DNA of 64,000 bases from Mesostigma viride (GCA_009746045.1 RPFO01000013.1:1-64000); one strand, 5' to 3'. Numbered from the stretch's first letter, positions 33,335-43,770 are shown. Translations and numbers: made by a program. The notes: generated by a model from the letters alone, not told the origin.

Positions 33335-33701
33335 ATGGACGCATTGGCGAGTTTTTTGTTGGACAACATGGTTTCCGGCATTAACAAGGCGTCCGACCTC
33401 TCTTCGCAGTCCGTGGTGGAGGTCGAGCAGCGGGTTTTCTCCCAGCTGCAGGCGCTGCGTTTAGGTTTGGAGAAACAGATGGTTGCACAGGCAGAGTTTT
33501 TTTTTTTAGGCGCGGTTGTCCACCACGATGGAAGCGGTACTCCAGAAGGTGATGGAGCGGATGTTGACTCCCCAAGCGGCGGCGGGACCTGGGGCTTCTG
33601 CACCTTCCAGTGCAGGACCCAATCAGGTCGCGCGGGGGCCGGGCGGGGCAGTCACCAGCGCGACGTTACCGGTGGGTACTGTGACCCGTTGCGGGTGGTA
33701 A
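33335..33701 (+). pseudogene. Possible gag-like or coiled-coil protein, frameshifted at poly-T
   Basis: MDALASFLLDNMVSGINKAS and VVEVEQRVFSQLQALRLGLE form an amphipathic, coiled-coil-like N-terminus. A T11 run at 33499-33509 shifts the frame; in the next frame TTMEAVLQKVMERMLTP and an Ala/Pro/Gly tail continue to 33701. The only protein-like signal inside this element; no zinc knuckle. Could be Gag; function not assigned. Confidence 0.35.
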
Positions 33702-34516
33702 TTCCGGGGTTGTGGGGCCGTCAGGTCCCCAAATGACGGGGCTTTCCAGTCGGCCCGTCCAGGGGTCGCACCGGGGCCGTCAGGTCCCCTCGTGGCGGGG
33801 CTTAATTCCAGCTCCTCCCACCGACCTTTGGCTCCTGTCCAGGTTCCCCCTCAGGGGTCTGGGTGGACCTCCCTATCGCCACGTGTGGCGATAGTACGGG
33901 CGTGCGATTGGTCATGGTCACATGACAGTTTACATTGCGTTCTTCACCACATTGTCTTATCGGGTTGGAGCTTTTGGCACCTTGCTTGCCATTGGTAGAC
34001 TGTTCTATTTGGGACGTCGTTGAGTTGGTGACATTTGGTGACATTTGGCTACTTTATTGTAGCATGGCCTTTATTGGCTCTTGTGATGAGAATTTGGAGG
34101 TTGAGCCACCTGCGTGTGATGTATCACCTCGTGCAGTTACAGTGGTGGTCGTGTCGATGCCTGTATTGACTATTTGACTATCCTCACTTTGGATGTGTTA
34201 CGATTCACGTATATCCGTGGCTAAACTTGTGGTGATCGTGGAGACCTTGGCTCACTGCCCTGTGTCTTGGCCCCTCGCTTCTGTCCTTTGGGCATGCATC
34301 CTTCTTCTGCGTGCCGCGCGGCCAATGGACGGGATCTGAGTTGGGCTTGCCCGATGGACCAGCTTAGTCGTGCAAGCTGGTCCCTGCCCCATCCGGACCA
34401 TAGTTACTAGGTCACTCATGGGTTGCACCATGCGTATACGGAGTCTAGCATGTTCTGGGCGTGGTTGTCGTTGGGCTAGCGGGGTAGCCGACCTCTCCCC
34501 AGAGAGGGGGGAGGAG
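33702..34516 (+). other. 3' internal region with hairpin and polypurine tract
   Basis: Near 33710-33805 the phrase GGGGCCGTCAGGTCCCC recurs in tandem. Hairpin GGCTA/TAGCC at 34474-34489, then polypurine AGAGAGGGGGGAGGAG at 34501-34516 abutting the LTR. No gene. Confidence 0.55.
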
Positions 34517-34951
34517 TGTTGCGTCCAAGCCTATTTAATTAGGTTCCTTTAGTGGATGTATTTCGGCGCAACAATGTTAAATAGCCGTAGTCGCATTGTT
34601 CGGCTATTTAGGCATATTTGTACAGCCGGTTCATACGGCGTTGTACTTGCTATTCAGTGGTTTTGTAGTACTTTCGGTACTTTGGTTTATCTGTAGGTGC
34701 GCAGCATGTCAATGTGCGTGGACCTAGTATAAGTCGTTTTGGGTCGTACGGTCAATTCGTGTGAACCGTAGCGCCCTAGAGATCTCGGTTGACCATGCGT
34801 CCAAGCAGTGCTGCTTGGCACTGCTTGGCAACGCCGTGAGCCGCCAAGGTTAATAGTGTGTGGGAACGTTCACCATTGTTACCCCCGGAATGAATGAAAT
34901 GAATTGAGTTAATCTCTTTCTCTTTCCGGCAAGCTAGGTCACGCCCGCGGG
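34517..34951 (+). mobile_element. 3' LTR-like repeat
   Basis: Same start unit TGTTGCG ... CGCAACA (34517-34573) and body as 30910-31343. It continues into a 22-base segment (34952-34973) that is the exact reverse complement of 31344-31365. Confidence 0.75.
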
Positions 34952-35262
34952 TTTAGGAAATGCATGGTCCTGAATTCCTGTCGTAAATGCTACATGTACC
35001 TCGGGAGGCATTTCGCCCAGCTTCCCACGAGGTTGCAACACCTCGGGCTTGAACCGGCCAGGGTCAACTGCGCCAGTTTAATTATGTTAGATTAGTTATC
35101 GTCCATACTAGTCATGGTGTGGATTGCGTAGATTAATATAGCGACCACTGTTCATAATGGTCTATTATGAATCAGGTGTAGATCTTTCGCAGCCGGCAGT
35201 CAGCCGGGATGTACCACAAATTCAGAATCACTGTGCAGCCCTACCCAGAGAGGGGGGAGGAG
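34952..35262. other. Non-coding segment between LTR and the flipped 57-base unit
   Basis: No gene. Ends with a second copy of the polypurine tract (CAGAGAGGGGGGAGGAG) immediately before 35263. Confidence 0.5.
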
Positions 35263-35319
35263 TGTTGCGCCGATATACATCCACTAAAGGAACCTAATTA
35301 AATAGGCTTGGACGCAACA
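35263..35319 (-). repeat. 57-base LTR start unit in reverse orientation
   Basis: Reverse complement matches 34517-34573 with one mismatch, ends TGTTGCG/CGCAACA. Lies between a polypurine tract and LINE sequence. Confidence 0.85.
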
Positions 35320-37740
35320 CCAACCAGCGGTCAAGGCTGACCAACGCCGCGCCATCCCCCGTGTGCTCCACCGGGGTGCGCTGCCGCCGGCCGCCGAGCC
35401 GGTCGAGGTGGTACCACAATCATGTCCTTGCCCTGGTTGCGAGCTTGGCAGGCCTTGGCATCCGCGATGCACTGGGCCGCCTCTGCGTCCTGAGCATGTG
35501 TGTAGGCCTCCACAAGGGCGCCCTTGTTGAGCACCGGTTTCAGCAGCGGGTCGGGTCCCGGTTACGCTTGAGGCAGTGCCGGGCTGCATGCCAAGTCTGA
35601 CCTTGCATGGGGTCCTGGCGGTAGAGCGGGCCGGGGCGTCGGCGTGGCATGGCCGGCAGGTGCCGGGGCGCCAGCAACGGGGCGCGCCGGGGCCGCAAAA
35701 CCCGCAAAAGTGGCAGTGTTGGGAGCACCCTGGGCCAGCGCGTCTACGTCCGCCTGGGCGTGACTCCAGGTCCGCCAGGTACGCCTGTCGGCAACTGTTC
35801 CGCGCGTGCTCAGCGTCCGTCCAGTCCTCAGGATCCCCCCGGACCGGGCGTAGCCCAGTCCAGTCAGGACGGGCCACGTGGGCGCGGCGCTTGATGGCGT
35901 GGAACCGCAGCCGAATGGTCGCACGCACCAAACAGTGGTCAGAGCACACCGTGGGTGGGTCGAACACTCGAGTATATCCAGAACCGAAGCGCGCCTGGGC
36001 CTCCGTACCGCCACGTTACTAGTCCACACAGGCCTGACGGCCGTTAGGGCCCCCAAAAGTGACCAAGTCCTGTGAGAGACGTTGGAAGTGGCAGTTGACA
36101 GCAACCATCCCGCTATCTCGCAAAAAGGCGCAGAAAACAAGGAGGTGTTGTCGTTAGCAGCCGTGCCAGCATGCGCAAATTAAGCGACTGCCAGCAGTGC
36201 CCACGGGGAGCGTGGCGTTGGTATCGAGCAGCATAACCATGCAAGAAGTGGAGGGCCGGGGTGGCCCCCTCAAGGCTGTGCAAGTCCTCGAAGAACTTCT
36301 GGCGTTCCAACTGGGGTACACCACTATTAATTTATTAATTAATTAATTAAACTCGTGCTCCCGTTGGGGAGTCACGGAGCACCGAAGTGCTTTTAATCCC
36401 TGTGTGTGCACTACAGGAGACAGGGCAGAGACCCCCAGTCTCCTTCATGCCAAAGGCATGCCACAGCTGCATTCGGGCGCGCTAGCTAAACGGACACGCT
36501 AACGATCCGGCAGTCTGTGGGTGCAATAAGACCCATGTGAGCATATCATAGCAAGGAGCGTGGGCAAGTAATCTGAACATAGCCAGGGCGTAGCATGGCT
36601 GTACTAGGACTAGGCTAAGGCTATGGCTGGTTGTGTACCGTGCGTTGGCGGCACGTGACTAGGTGTGTTGGCACAGCTGGGCAACATTCTAGGCATGGCT
36701 GCCTTAGCGGCAGTGACGCCAAGGTACAAGCTAGGGCTATTGCTATTCTAGCCCGCTGGGGGCGTCTACATCTTGTGGTTGATCATCAGGTCCCCGCCCC
36801 TCCAGTACACCTTGGGCTTCTGGGGGTCCTGCTTATGGCGGAGGTATTCCGGCCACAGGTCGCGTCGCTGCTGTTGCTGAGCGGGGGTGAGGTCGTCATC
36901 CAGCGTCCAGGTGAGGTCGTGCAACCGCTTGCGACGAGAGAGGAACCGCTGCTTATCCTCAGGGGAGGGGAAGGTGAGTAGGACTGGTGGGGGAGCCCGG
37001 CCTTGTCCCGTGAGTGGGGAAGGCGGTGGCACCCACGCAGTTCTACCTCACCTACCAGGCCCATGACGGGGTAAGAAGCTGGTTCTTGAGCTCGTCAGCA
37101 AGAGAGGTTGACGTCTCACCTGGCTTCTGGGGGAAGCGACATAGCACCACTCGGCACTCGCGGCGAGCGCGGTCGGTGACCTCCCGTTGCTGGGCCTGGG
37201 CCAGACCACTATGGGGTGTGTAACCCACCCCAACCGTGAGGTGGTGCTTAGACCGCCCCTCAACGGAGGTGATCGAAGTGTGCCACCATGCATAAAAGGC
37301 GTGGGGTTAAAAGCAATTTAGCGTGCTGAGGCTGGCAGCTGCCAGCGCCGAACACAAAAGGCCAACGCCACCTTGGCCTGGCGTCCCACTGCCATGCAGC
37401 AAAGTAAAAACGCCAACTGCGTGCCAGGCGATCAGTGAGCACCGTGCCAGGAGGCACCGTGCGACGGTGCCCCTGCACGCCTAGAATAGACACACGTACG
37501 ATGTGCAATGCAAAAGGCAACAAGCTCCTCTACCCGGTAGCTATGGTCTCTATCTGCTACAGCAATGTGCGTACGTTGAAAGTTGCGAGGGCCAAGGATG
37601 CCTGCTCCTGGCCCAACAGGGGAGACCGAGGAGGGGAGATGGGGGTGGGCGCAGCGGAAGATGGGGGTGGAAAGGAGGTGGGGGAGATGGATGGAATAGT
37701 GCTTTTCATCGCATGGAGCTTGTCCTGCAGGCGGAGGATG
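35320..37740 (-). mobile_element. Minus-strand LINE: ORF2 endonuclease region, split by an ORF1-only element
   Basis: On the minus strand: Pro-rich lead (37735-37625), SLALATFNVRT near 37590, VSILGVQGHRRT near 37480, then after the 36328-37204 insertion the rest of the endonuclease to TVCSDHCLVRATIRLRF near 35950-35900, where the catalytic SDH is intact, and linker sequence to 35320. Reverse transcriptase is missing; the copy stops at the flipped LTR unit. Close relative of the LINE at 20217-30909, with several frame breaks. Confidence 0.7.
36320..37212 (-). mobile_element. ORF1-only LINE derivative, copy 1 (5'-truncated)
   Basis: Element 36328-37204 flanked by duplicated target ACCACTAT (36320-36327, 37205-37212). 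Minus-strand order: ORF1 C-terminal part (37204 to ~36766: VLLTFPSPEDKQRFLSRRKR, then LTWTLDDDLTPAQQQQRRDL and YRLRHKQ-type basic strand), ~390 bp of 3' UTR, stem-loop at 36354-36376 and a TTAATTAATT tail. ORF2 is absent although the 3' end is intact. Very similar to copy 2. Confidence 0.8.
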
Positions 37741-38245
37741 CGAGCCTGCCGCCTGCTGCTCTGGGTATTCGGGGGTGATTGCGTAACGCAGAGGCATAGG
37801 TAATCTAGCATGCGTTGTGTATTGCGAATCTGACTGCTGACTCAGTGCTGAGAGCTGTCGTTTTAGCCCGATACACCGGTACCACCATGTGTATCACTTG
37901 ACCAGGTCGATGCATGGGGGTGGAACGGTTGAGACTTTTTAGAGGTCGTCCCCGAAGCCTGTTAGCCGCGAGCCGAAGAGTAGGGTTGTCTACCTACTGG
38001 AACCACCAGGGGCAGCACGCTTGTTACGAGACTCCACACGAGACTCTGCACTCTTGGTGTGAATAGGAACACCAAAACAAAGGAATACATCAAAACTGCC
38101 ATGCATCCGGCATCAGACGCTGACAGCTGCACGCGCTTCCCCCCCTGTACGTACCCAGCCGGCGTGCCTCCACAACCTTCTCGTGATTCAAAAGCTTGCT
38201 CCTCGCCGCCAGCTGTGCATAGGTGTTACTAGTCCTCGTCCATGC
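37741..38245. other. Spacer between LINE fragments, nothing recognised
   Basis: No gene, repeat or hairpin of note in this ~500 bp. Confidence 0.5.
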
Positions 38246-39720
38246 TGATTAATTAATTAATTAATTAAACTCGTGCTCCCGTTGGGGAGTCACGGAGCAC
38301 CGAAGTGCTTTAATCCCTGTGTGTGCACTACAGGAGAAAGGGCAGAGACCCCCAGTCTCCTTCATGCCGAAGGCATGCCACAGCTGCAATCGGGCGCGGC
38401 TAGCTAAAAGGACAGGCTAACGATCCGGCAAACTGTGGGTGCAATAAGACCCATGTGAGCATATCATAGCAAGGAGCGTGGGCAAGTAATCTGAACATAG
38501 CCAGGGCGTAGCATGGCTGTACTAGGACTAGGCTAAGGCTATGGCTGGTTGTGTACCGTGCGTTGGCGGCACGTGACTAGGTGTGTTGGCACAGCTAGGC
38601 AACATTCTAGGCATGGCTGCCTTAGCGGCAGTGACGCCAAGGTACAAGCTAGGGCTATTGCTATTCTAGCCCGCTGGGGGCGTCCACATCTTGTGGTTGA
38701 TCATCAGGTCCCCGCCCCTCCAGTACACCTTGGGCTTCTGGGGGTCCTGCTTATGGCGGAGGTATTCCGGCCACAGGTCGCGTCGCTGCTGTTGCTGAGC
38801 GGGGGTGAGGTCGTCATCCAGCGTCCAGGTGAGGTCGTGCAACCGCTTAAGCGACGAGAGAGGAACCGCTGCTTATCCTCAGGGGAGGGGAAGGTGAGTA
38901 GGACTGGTGGGGGAGCCCGGCCTTGTCCCGTGAGTGGGGAAGGCGGTGGCACCCACGCAGTTCTACCTCACCTACCAGGCCCATGAGGGTAAGAAGCTGG
39001 TTCTTGAGCTCGTCGGCAAGAGAGGTTGACGTCTCACCTGGCTTCTGGGGGAAGCGACATAGCACCACTCGGCACTCGCGGCGAGCGCGGTCGGTGACCT
39101 CCCGTTGCTGGGCCTGGCGGTGGTCCTCCAGCTCCTGGAGCTTTGTGGCGATGGCGTCGGTGGTGGAGGCGGTCGCTGACCGCAGCAGGTCCGCGTAGGA
39201 GAGCGGCGGGAGGTCGCCAGCATCCTGCCGGGGTGGCTGGGATGCAATGGTGGCCGTCTGCTCCGCTATCTTGGGGACCTGTGTGGCCAGGGCCTCGGTG
39301 TGGGCGGTGATGGCCTCAAGCTTCTTCAGGAGCACGCCACACTCGCCCTCCACCTGCATGGTTAAGGCGAGAGACAAGTGCAGCATACGTTTCCGAAGCC
39401 TGCGCCGCGGTGTGTAGCGCCGTGAACTGGGGTTGTAGCTTGTGGACGACCTTGGTTTCCACGTTGGAGACCCGGGCTTCCACCGTGTTGAGCGTCGTGT
39501 TCAGCGAGGTCAGCTTCTCGGCCAACGGCCAGGTCACGTGCTCCTCCAGCACTGCTCGGATGTCATCCTTGCAGAGGGAGGAAGCCGATGTGGCTGTCGG
39601 CCGCGCAGGCTGGGATGGGGTGCGGATCCTGGCGACAATTCCATGCTGATGGGGGTGTCCTTGGGCAGGCGCCGGGCTCCAATGACCTGTTTCTTGTCAT
39701 TCATGGTGGCCATGGAGTTT
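38246..39720 (-). mobile_element. ORF1-only LINE derivative, copy 2
   Basis: Same structure as copy 1 but with nearly complete ORF1. Minus strand: ORF1 (39716 to ~38690), 3' UTR, stem-loop at 38272-38294, tail of TTAA repeats (38247-38269). The 5' edge abuts the palindrome at 39721. A third fragment of the same element is at 51693-51885. Confidence 0.75.
38690..39716 (-). pseudogene. L1-like ORF1 protein of the ORF1-only element
   Basis: About 330 residues over three frames. Starts MATMNDKKQVIGARRLPKDT; a frameshift follows; coiled coil WPLAEKLTSLNTTLNTVEAR, then VSNVETKV; another break; LLKKLEAITAHTEALATQVP and SYADLLRSATASTTDAIATK; RRECRVVLCRFPQKPGE begins the RRM; then FPSPEDKQRFLSRR and LDDDLTPAQQQQRRDLWPEY, the basic C-terminal domain of L1 ORF1 proteins, ending GGDLMINHKM. 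ORF1 proteins coat the RNA and act as chaperones. The indels make this copy non-functional. Confidence 0.7.
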
Positions 39721-39920
39721 GGTTAATATTGTGCGGAAACCTTTTGCCACTCGGCTTCTAAGGTTCTGCACAATATTACCAGCGATATAACCACTCGCTG
39801 GTACACTCAAGTTCATGCCGGCATGAACTTGAGTGTACCAGCGAGTGGTTATATCGCTGGTAATATTAAGTGCGGAACCTTAGAAGCCGAGTGGCAAAAG
39901 GTTTCCGCACAATATTAACC
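39721..39920. repeat. 200-bp near-perfect palindrome P1
   Basis: Two ~100-base arms meet at GTTCATGCC/GGCATGAAC with no spacer; only about three mismatches. Outer ends GGTTAATATT/AATATTAACC. The arms carry AGCCGAGTGGCAAAAGG, resembling the A box of class II (Leu/Ser) tRNA genes. Could fold as one long hairpin; resembles a foldback (MITE-like) element. Confidence 0.95.
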
Positions 39921-40160
39921 TAACTAAGACCTTTGACCCCTTCGGGTCGGGGCGCAGGTTCGAATCCACTCGGAGGCGGATTATTTCCGGAATATTTCGT
40001 CCCGATTTGGCACCCGATTCATATTCATATCGGCGCACATGCGCTCATGTTCATATCCATATTTGCGCACATGCGCTCATATTCATATTCATATATCTAC
40101 GGGTGTTCCGAGCCTAGTGATTCGTCCTCGCCCCAAGAGGCTAGGTTTTAGTTAGGTAAA
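39921..40160. other. Spacer between palindromes with tRNA-like B box
   Basis: GCAGGTTCGAATCC at 39955-39968 matches the tRNA B box, and TAACTAAGACC (39921-) and GGTTTTAGTTA (40144-) are inverted at the two ends. A CATATTCATAT-rich stretch (40018-40102) repeats GCGCACATGCGCTCAT twice. No full tRNA cloverleaf can be drawn; a tRNA-derived SINE remnant is possible. Confidence 0.5.
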
Positions 40161-40342
40161 TATTGTGCTGAAACCTTTTGCCGCTCGGCTTCTAAGGTTC
40201 CGCACAATATTGCCAGCGATAACCACTCGCTGGTACTCTCAAGTTCATGCCGGCATGAACTTGAGAGTACCAGCGAGTGGTTATCGCTGGCAATATTGTG
40301 CGGAACCTTAGAAGCCGAGTGGCAAAAGGTTTCCGCACAACT
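40161..40342. repeat. ~180-bp palindrome P2, related to P1
   Basis: Same arms as P1 with small changes (GCGATAACC instead of GCGATATAACC; TACTCTCAAG instead of TACACTCAAG, changed symmetrically on both arms). The centre is the same GTTCATGCC/GGCATGAAC. Confidence 0.93.
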
Positions 40343-41299
40343 CATGGTGACAAGAACCAGGCCCAATGGGCATGGCAGGCGTATGGCCTTGTCAATTACC
40401 ACGATGTGTCGCAGCTGTAGCACCCCGCCACCAGGAAGGCCGGCCCTCGCAGTGCCTCGGTAAGCGCTTGTGCCGTTTCGTGCTCGCCCGCCTGAAAGTT
40501 CTTGAGTACTATATTGCGTTGTCTGAGCTGTGCCACGTTCTGTGACACCACTGCAGTGGCTGCCGTCTTAGCCGCCTGGGATACGATGGCCCACGCCTGG
40601 GACACGACGGCGTCTACAGTAGTTGCTTGCCCGCCACGTGACCAACTTGGGGTTGTGTGTGGCCATGGCCGCCTTCAATTCCAGCAAGGTGGCTTGGGTT
40701 GCAGCAGATGCAGCAGCCATGTCCAGACTTCAGCTCACCTTGCACGGAGGTGAGGGACTGCTGCATACCGCGTAGCAGCACCGCGGGGTCGGCTGCGGTG
40801 GCAGGGGTGTCGGCATCGGCCGCGGCGTCGGACTATGCGGCAGCGATGGTCGCCAGCGGGCTGCATGCAAAGTTCCGGACAGCAGGTTAAGAGGCAGGCA
40901 GTTCGGATGCTCTCGGCGTCCCATTGCTTCCACTCGGCGGGGGGGTCGCCTGTCACAGCCGCGCCCGTCCTGGGGTGGCGAATGGTGTCGTCGGCGTCGT
41001 ATCTGGTTTTCAGGATGAATTCCGCGTCGGCGACCGGCGAAATTGTGAAAAATGCACAATTATGTCGTCCGGTTGCAGGCGGGTTCCGATGCTGGTATTA
41101 TACTTGGTTAAAGCAGAGGGTGAAGGCGGGGAGGTCGCTGGCTGGGGGTTAGCATCGGCATCCATGGAAACGGCGTCCGTGGTGCGCGGCTTTTTGTAAG
41201 TGGCGGGAGCGGTGTCGGCGGCAGAGCGGGATGCCTCAATAACGACGACCAGGGAGCGGGTGTCAGGAGCGGGAGGACTGTGTTGCTGTGGCCTCCATA
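40343..41299 (-). pseudogene. Unrecognised decayed protein gene
   Basis: On the minus strand protein-like segments run across several frames: SMDADANPQPATSPPSPSAL near 41160, KYNTSIGTRLQPDD, ADAEFILKTRYDADDTIRHP near 41000, AAVTGDPPAEWKQWDAESIR near 40930, then an Ala-rich stretch and LRGMQQSLTSVQGELKS near 40760. An Ala-rich coiled-coil character suggests an ORF1 or Gag of an element, but I recognise no family. 51213-51545 on the minus strand has a faintly similar Ala-rich flavour. Confidence 0.35.
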
Positions 41300-41640
41300 A
41301 AAAAAAAATTAAATTATAACATGACTCCATTGGGAGATCATGTAGCACATATTCCCTTGCTGGATGGATTGGGGGTGGGCAAAGCCGCGAAACCGAACTA
41401 ATCTAACTCTAAGCTAAGCTAATCTAGAAAACCCTAACTATTCTACTCAGCAAAGCGCCCCTTCCTCTTGGGGGGGGGGGGGGCTTGCCCACAGGGGCTG
41501 GCGTATGATCGAGCCTGGACAATCGTCTGCCACCTCTTCTTGTTCTGCATAGCAGTCCAAGCAAGAGAGAGGGAGTGAATGCGATGTTCAAATGGGGCTG
41601 GGACGCACACTAGCTACTAGGTCGGCCAGCAACTGCTGTG
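41300..41640 (-). mobile_element. LINE 3' UTR and terminal stem-loop
   Basis: Minus strand: reverse homologue of 15284-15600, ending in CCATCCAGCAAGG, stem-loop 41320-41342 (CATGA/TCATG, CTCC/GGAG, loop CAAT) and an AATTTAATTT-A tail. Directly downstream of the RT end at 41672, which ties the stem-loop to LINEs. Confidence 0.7.
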
Positions 41641-41671
41641 GGTAGGTCATGACATGTTCGCCTACCTTAAC

Positions 41672-42320
41672 TTAGGTAATATGTCCTTGGGGCCAGGCCA
41701 GGTCAGGAAATGCCGCCCTGGCTGGCCAAGCCGCTGGGGGCCGGCCAGACCGAGGTCGGTGTCTACCTGGCTGGTGCGAGCAAGATGTATGTCCTATGAA
41801 TGCTATCCTACGCTGTCTAATCTCGTCCGAAATGCGAGGCATGCCCTGGTACAAAGATTCTAAAGATCCATGCGTGGAAAACCCTACATTCAGGGCCTGA
41901 CGGAGCATCCTGGTTACCGTGCCGTCTAGCTTGGCGGCCAGCGTGTCCGTGAGCGTCCATGCCTCGGCGCCATAGGTGAGCACCGTGAGAACCAGGACCT
42001 TGAGGAGCATGCGCTTGCGGTGCTCGCCGAGGGCCTTCGAGTGCCAGTAGGTTTTGAGCGAACGATGCCTAGCCCAGGCCAGGCCGATGCGCCGGGGTGT
42101 CCACATCGTCGGCGGTGTCGGGGAGCATGCTCCCGGCCCAGCAGTTTGAAGCGATCACGGAACGGGACCTCCGTCCCGTCTAGCAGCCGCGGCAGAGGCG
42201 GGCGACTGGAAGCCCCAATCACCATCGCCTCAGTTTTGACACTAATCCGCTCCAACCCCACCGCCCTCGCCTCCAAGCCCAGACAGTCCAGCCAGGTGCC
42301 GGCCTCCATAGCTATACGAG
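41672..42320 (-). pseudogene. LINE ORF2 fragment (end of RT and C-terminal region)
   Basis: Minus strand: GLEARAVGLERISVKTEAMV (after the YADD block, which is missing), FKLLGREH in one frame, then HRKRMLLKVLVLTVLTYGAE followed by AWTLTDTLAAKLDGTVTRML, the thumb of LINE RTs, and MPRISDEIRQRRIAFIGHT. One frame break near 42100. 5'-truncated copy. Confidence 0.75.
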
Positions 42321-43356
42321 TAATATTACGTATGCGATGTCGGGGTTGCAGGCGGGCTATTCACGGGCGGAGTGCCGCCATATCGAGCCGAAAAAGATCG
42401 ATATCTGCTGGGCAGGCCGATGTCGGTAGTGTACGAAATCGGAGGCGATAGCTGCAGGAAATTAGATCAGCGTGTTCGTAATCAAAAGACGAGTCGAATG
42501 CAACCAACCCGACTGAATTTCATGGCAGGATTCGGTCGAAAGTTATGAGCATTCTTTGCAGCCATAGCTCTGCCACCCGTGGACTTTTCGTGATAGACTG
42601 GGCATGGACATGTGCTACACTAGACGTGACGGGCTCACACCCGGGCAGCCTCCTGGTTTGTCTGTAATATGGAGGCAGATGGTACGCAAGGATAGATGGC
42701 AAGTAGTGATGAAGGAGACCACCCCCAAGTCTGTGGGGGCTCCGCGTGTGACCAAGTTTGGCATTCATAGCGATTCTGGCCGAGGTGCCCACACCCCTGT
42801 AACTAGGACCTAGATAGCTTACACCATCCGTTCCATCCCATGTTCCCCTCCCACTGAGGACTTATGCTCACGTGACGCAGTCACGTGTCTATTTATTAAT
42901 CAATAGCTCGGCATATTTTCGCGCCTTCTTCTATCTTCGCGCAAACCTCGTACTTAGTAGACAAACCTCGTACTAGAGGTTAGAGAAGCCGAAAAATGCT
43001 AGTACCAGTAGATATACTGCACCAAGCCCGCCCAGCCAGCCCGGACGTTTTGTCCGAGGTCACCTGGCGTGCCCCAGGCTGCGCGCGGCAGGGCCGCCAC
43101 CCGTGGACTTTCCGTGATAGGCTAGGCATGGAATGTGCTACCCTAGACGAGACGGGCTCACAACCGGGCAGCCTCCTGGTTTGTCTGTCGTATGGAGGCA
43201 GATGGTTTGCAAGGATAGATGGCAAGTAGTGATGAAGGAGACCACCCCCAAGTCTGTGGGGGCTCCGCGTGTGACCAAGTTTGGCATTCATAGCGGTTCG
43301 GGCCATGGTGCCCACACCCCTGTAACTAGGAACTAGCTAGCTAGCATCATCCATTC
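42321..43356. repeat. Two copies of an unclassified repeat (family A)
   Basis: 42554-42880 and 43090-43356 share ~280 bp (GCCACCCGTGGACT..., GGCAGCCTCCTGGTTTGTCTG..., GTCTGTGGGGGCTCCGCGTG..., CATAGCG). Parts recur at 15733-15860 and 45153-45215. Copy 2 is interrupted at 43357 by the tandem transposon pair. No protein recognised. 42321-42553 holds nothing recognisable. Confidence 0.65.
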
Positions 43357-43766
43357 TATTCCCACTATTACCAATCCACCAACATTTGATTAAAACAATA
43401 AGTGGGCAATTACAGAACCCATGAGTGAGCCTGCCACGCTGCACCCATTTCATGATTGATTGTAGTTCTCGTTACCCTAGAAACAAACACAAGAAGAGGG
43501 AGGGGGGGCGGGACAAGAAAAAGAGACCTAGAACATCGTGCAAATGGCACTTTAGGGCGGCGTAGCCCGGGCTCGCCTCATGAGCCGTCAGCAACAGTAA
43601 CTTAATTGCTACTTAACTTAACGAACTAGAAATGGCCATACAAAACTGGCCAACTAATTCTAACTCATGGAACCGGTCCAGCCCAAGGCCCACCGTCCCG
43701 TAGTACCACTCACATAGCGGCGTTCATTCTCATCTGTTATAAAGAAACTACGTTCAGAGAACACCG
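43357..43766 (+). mobile_element. Short internally deleted copy (E1) of an unclassified transposon
   Basis: 410 bp made of the 121-bp left end (43357-43477) and the 255-bp right end (43512-43766) of the longer copy, with only 34 bp between. Flanked by ATTC on both sides. No terminal inverted repeats. Orientation arbitrary. Confidence 0.7.
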
Positions 43767-43770
43767 ATTC

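Larger units (their letters stand above)
30910..35319 (+). mobile_element. Rearranged LTR element with flipped terminal units
   Basis: Direct LTR-like repeats 30910-31343 and 34517-34951, the second preceded by a polypurine tract (34501-34516). A third start unit of 57 bases in reverse orientation lies at 35263-35319, also preceded by the same polypurine tract. Outer ends are TGTTGCGTCC and GGACGCAACA. Flanks are two LINEs in opposite orientation (RT left, endonuclease right) and show no target duplication, so recombination or inversion has reshaped the locus. No RT or integrase is seen inside. Confidence 0.65.

Noticed and set aside
39940-40000. tRNA gene
   Set aside because: B box and an A-box-like stretch are present, but no acceptor or anticodon stems can be formed.
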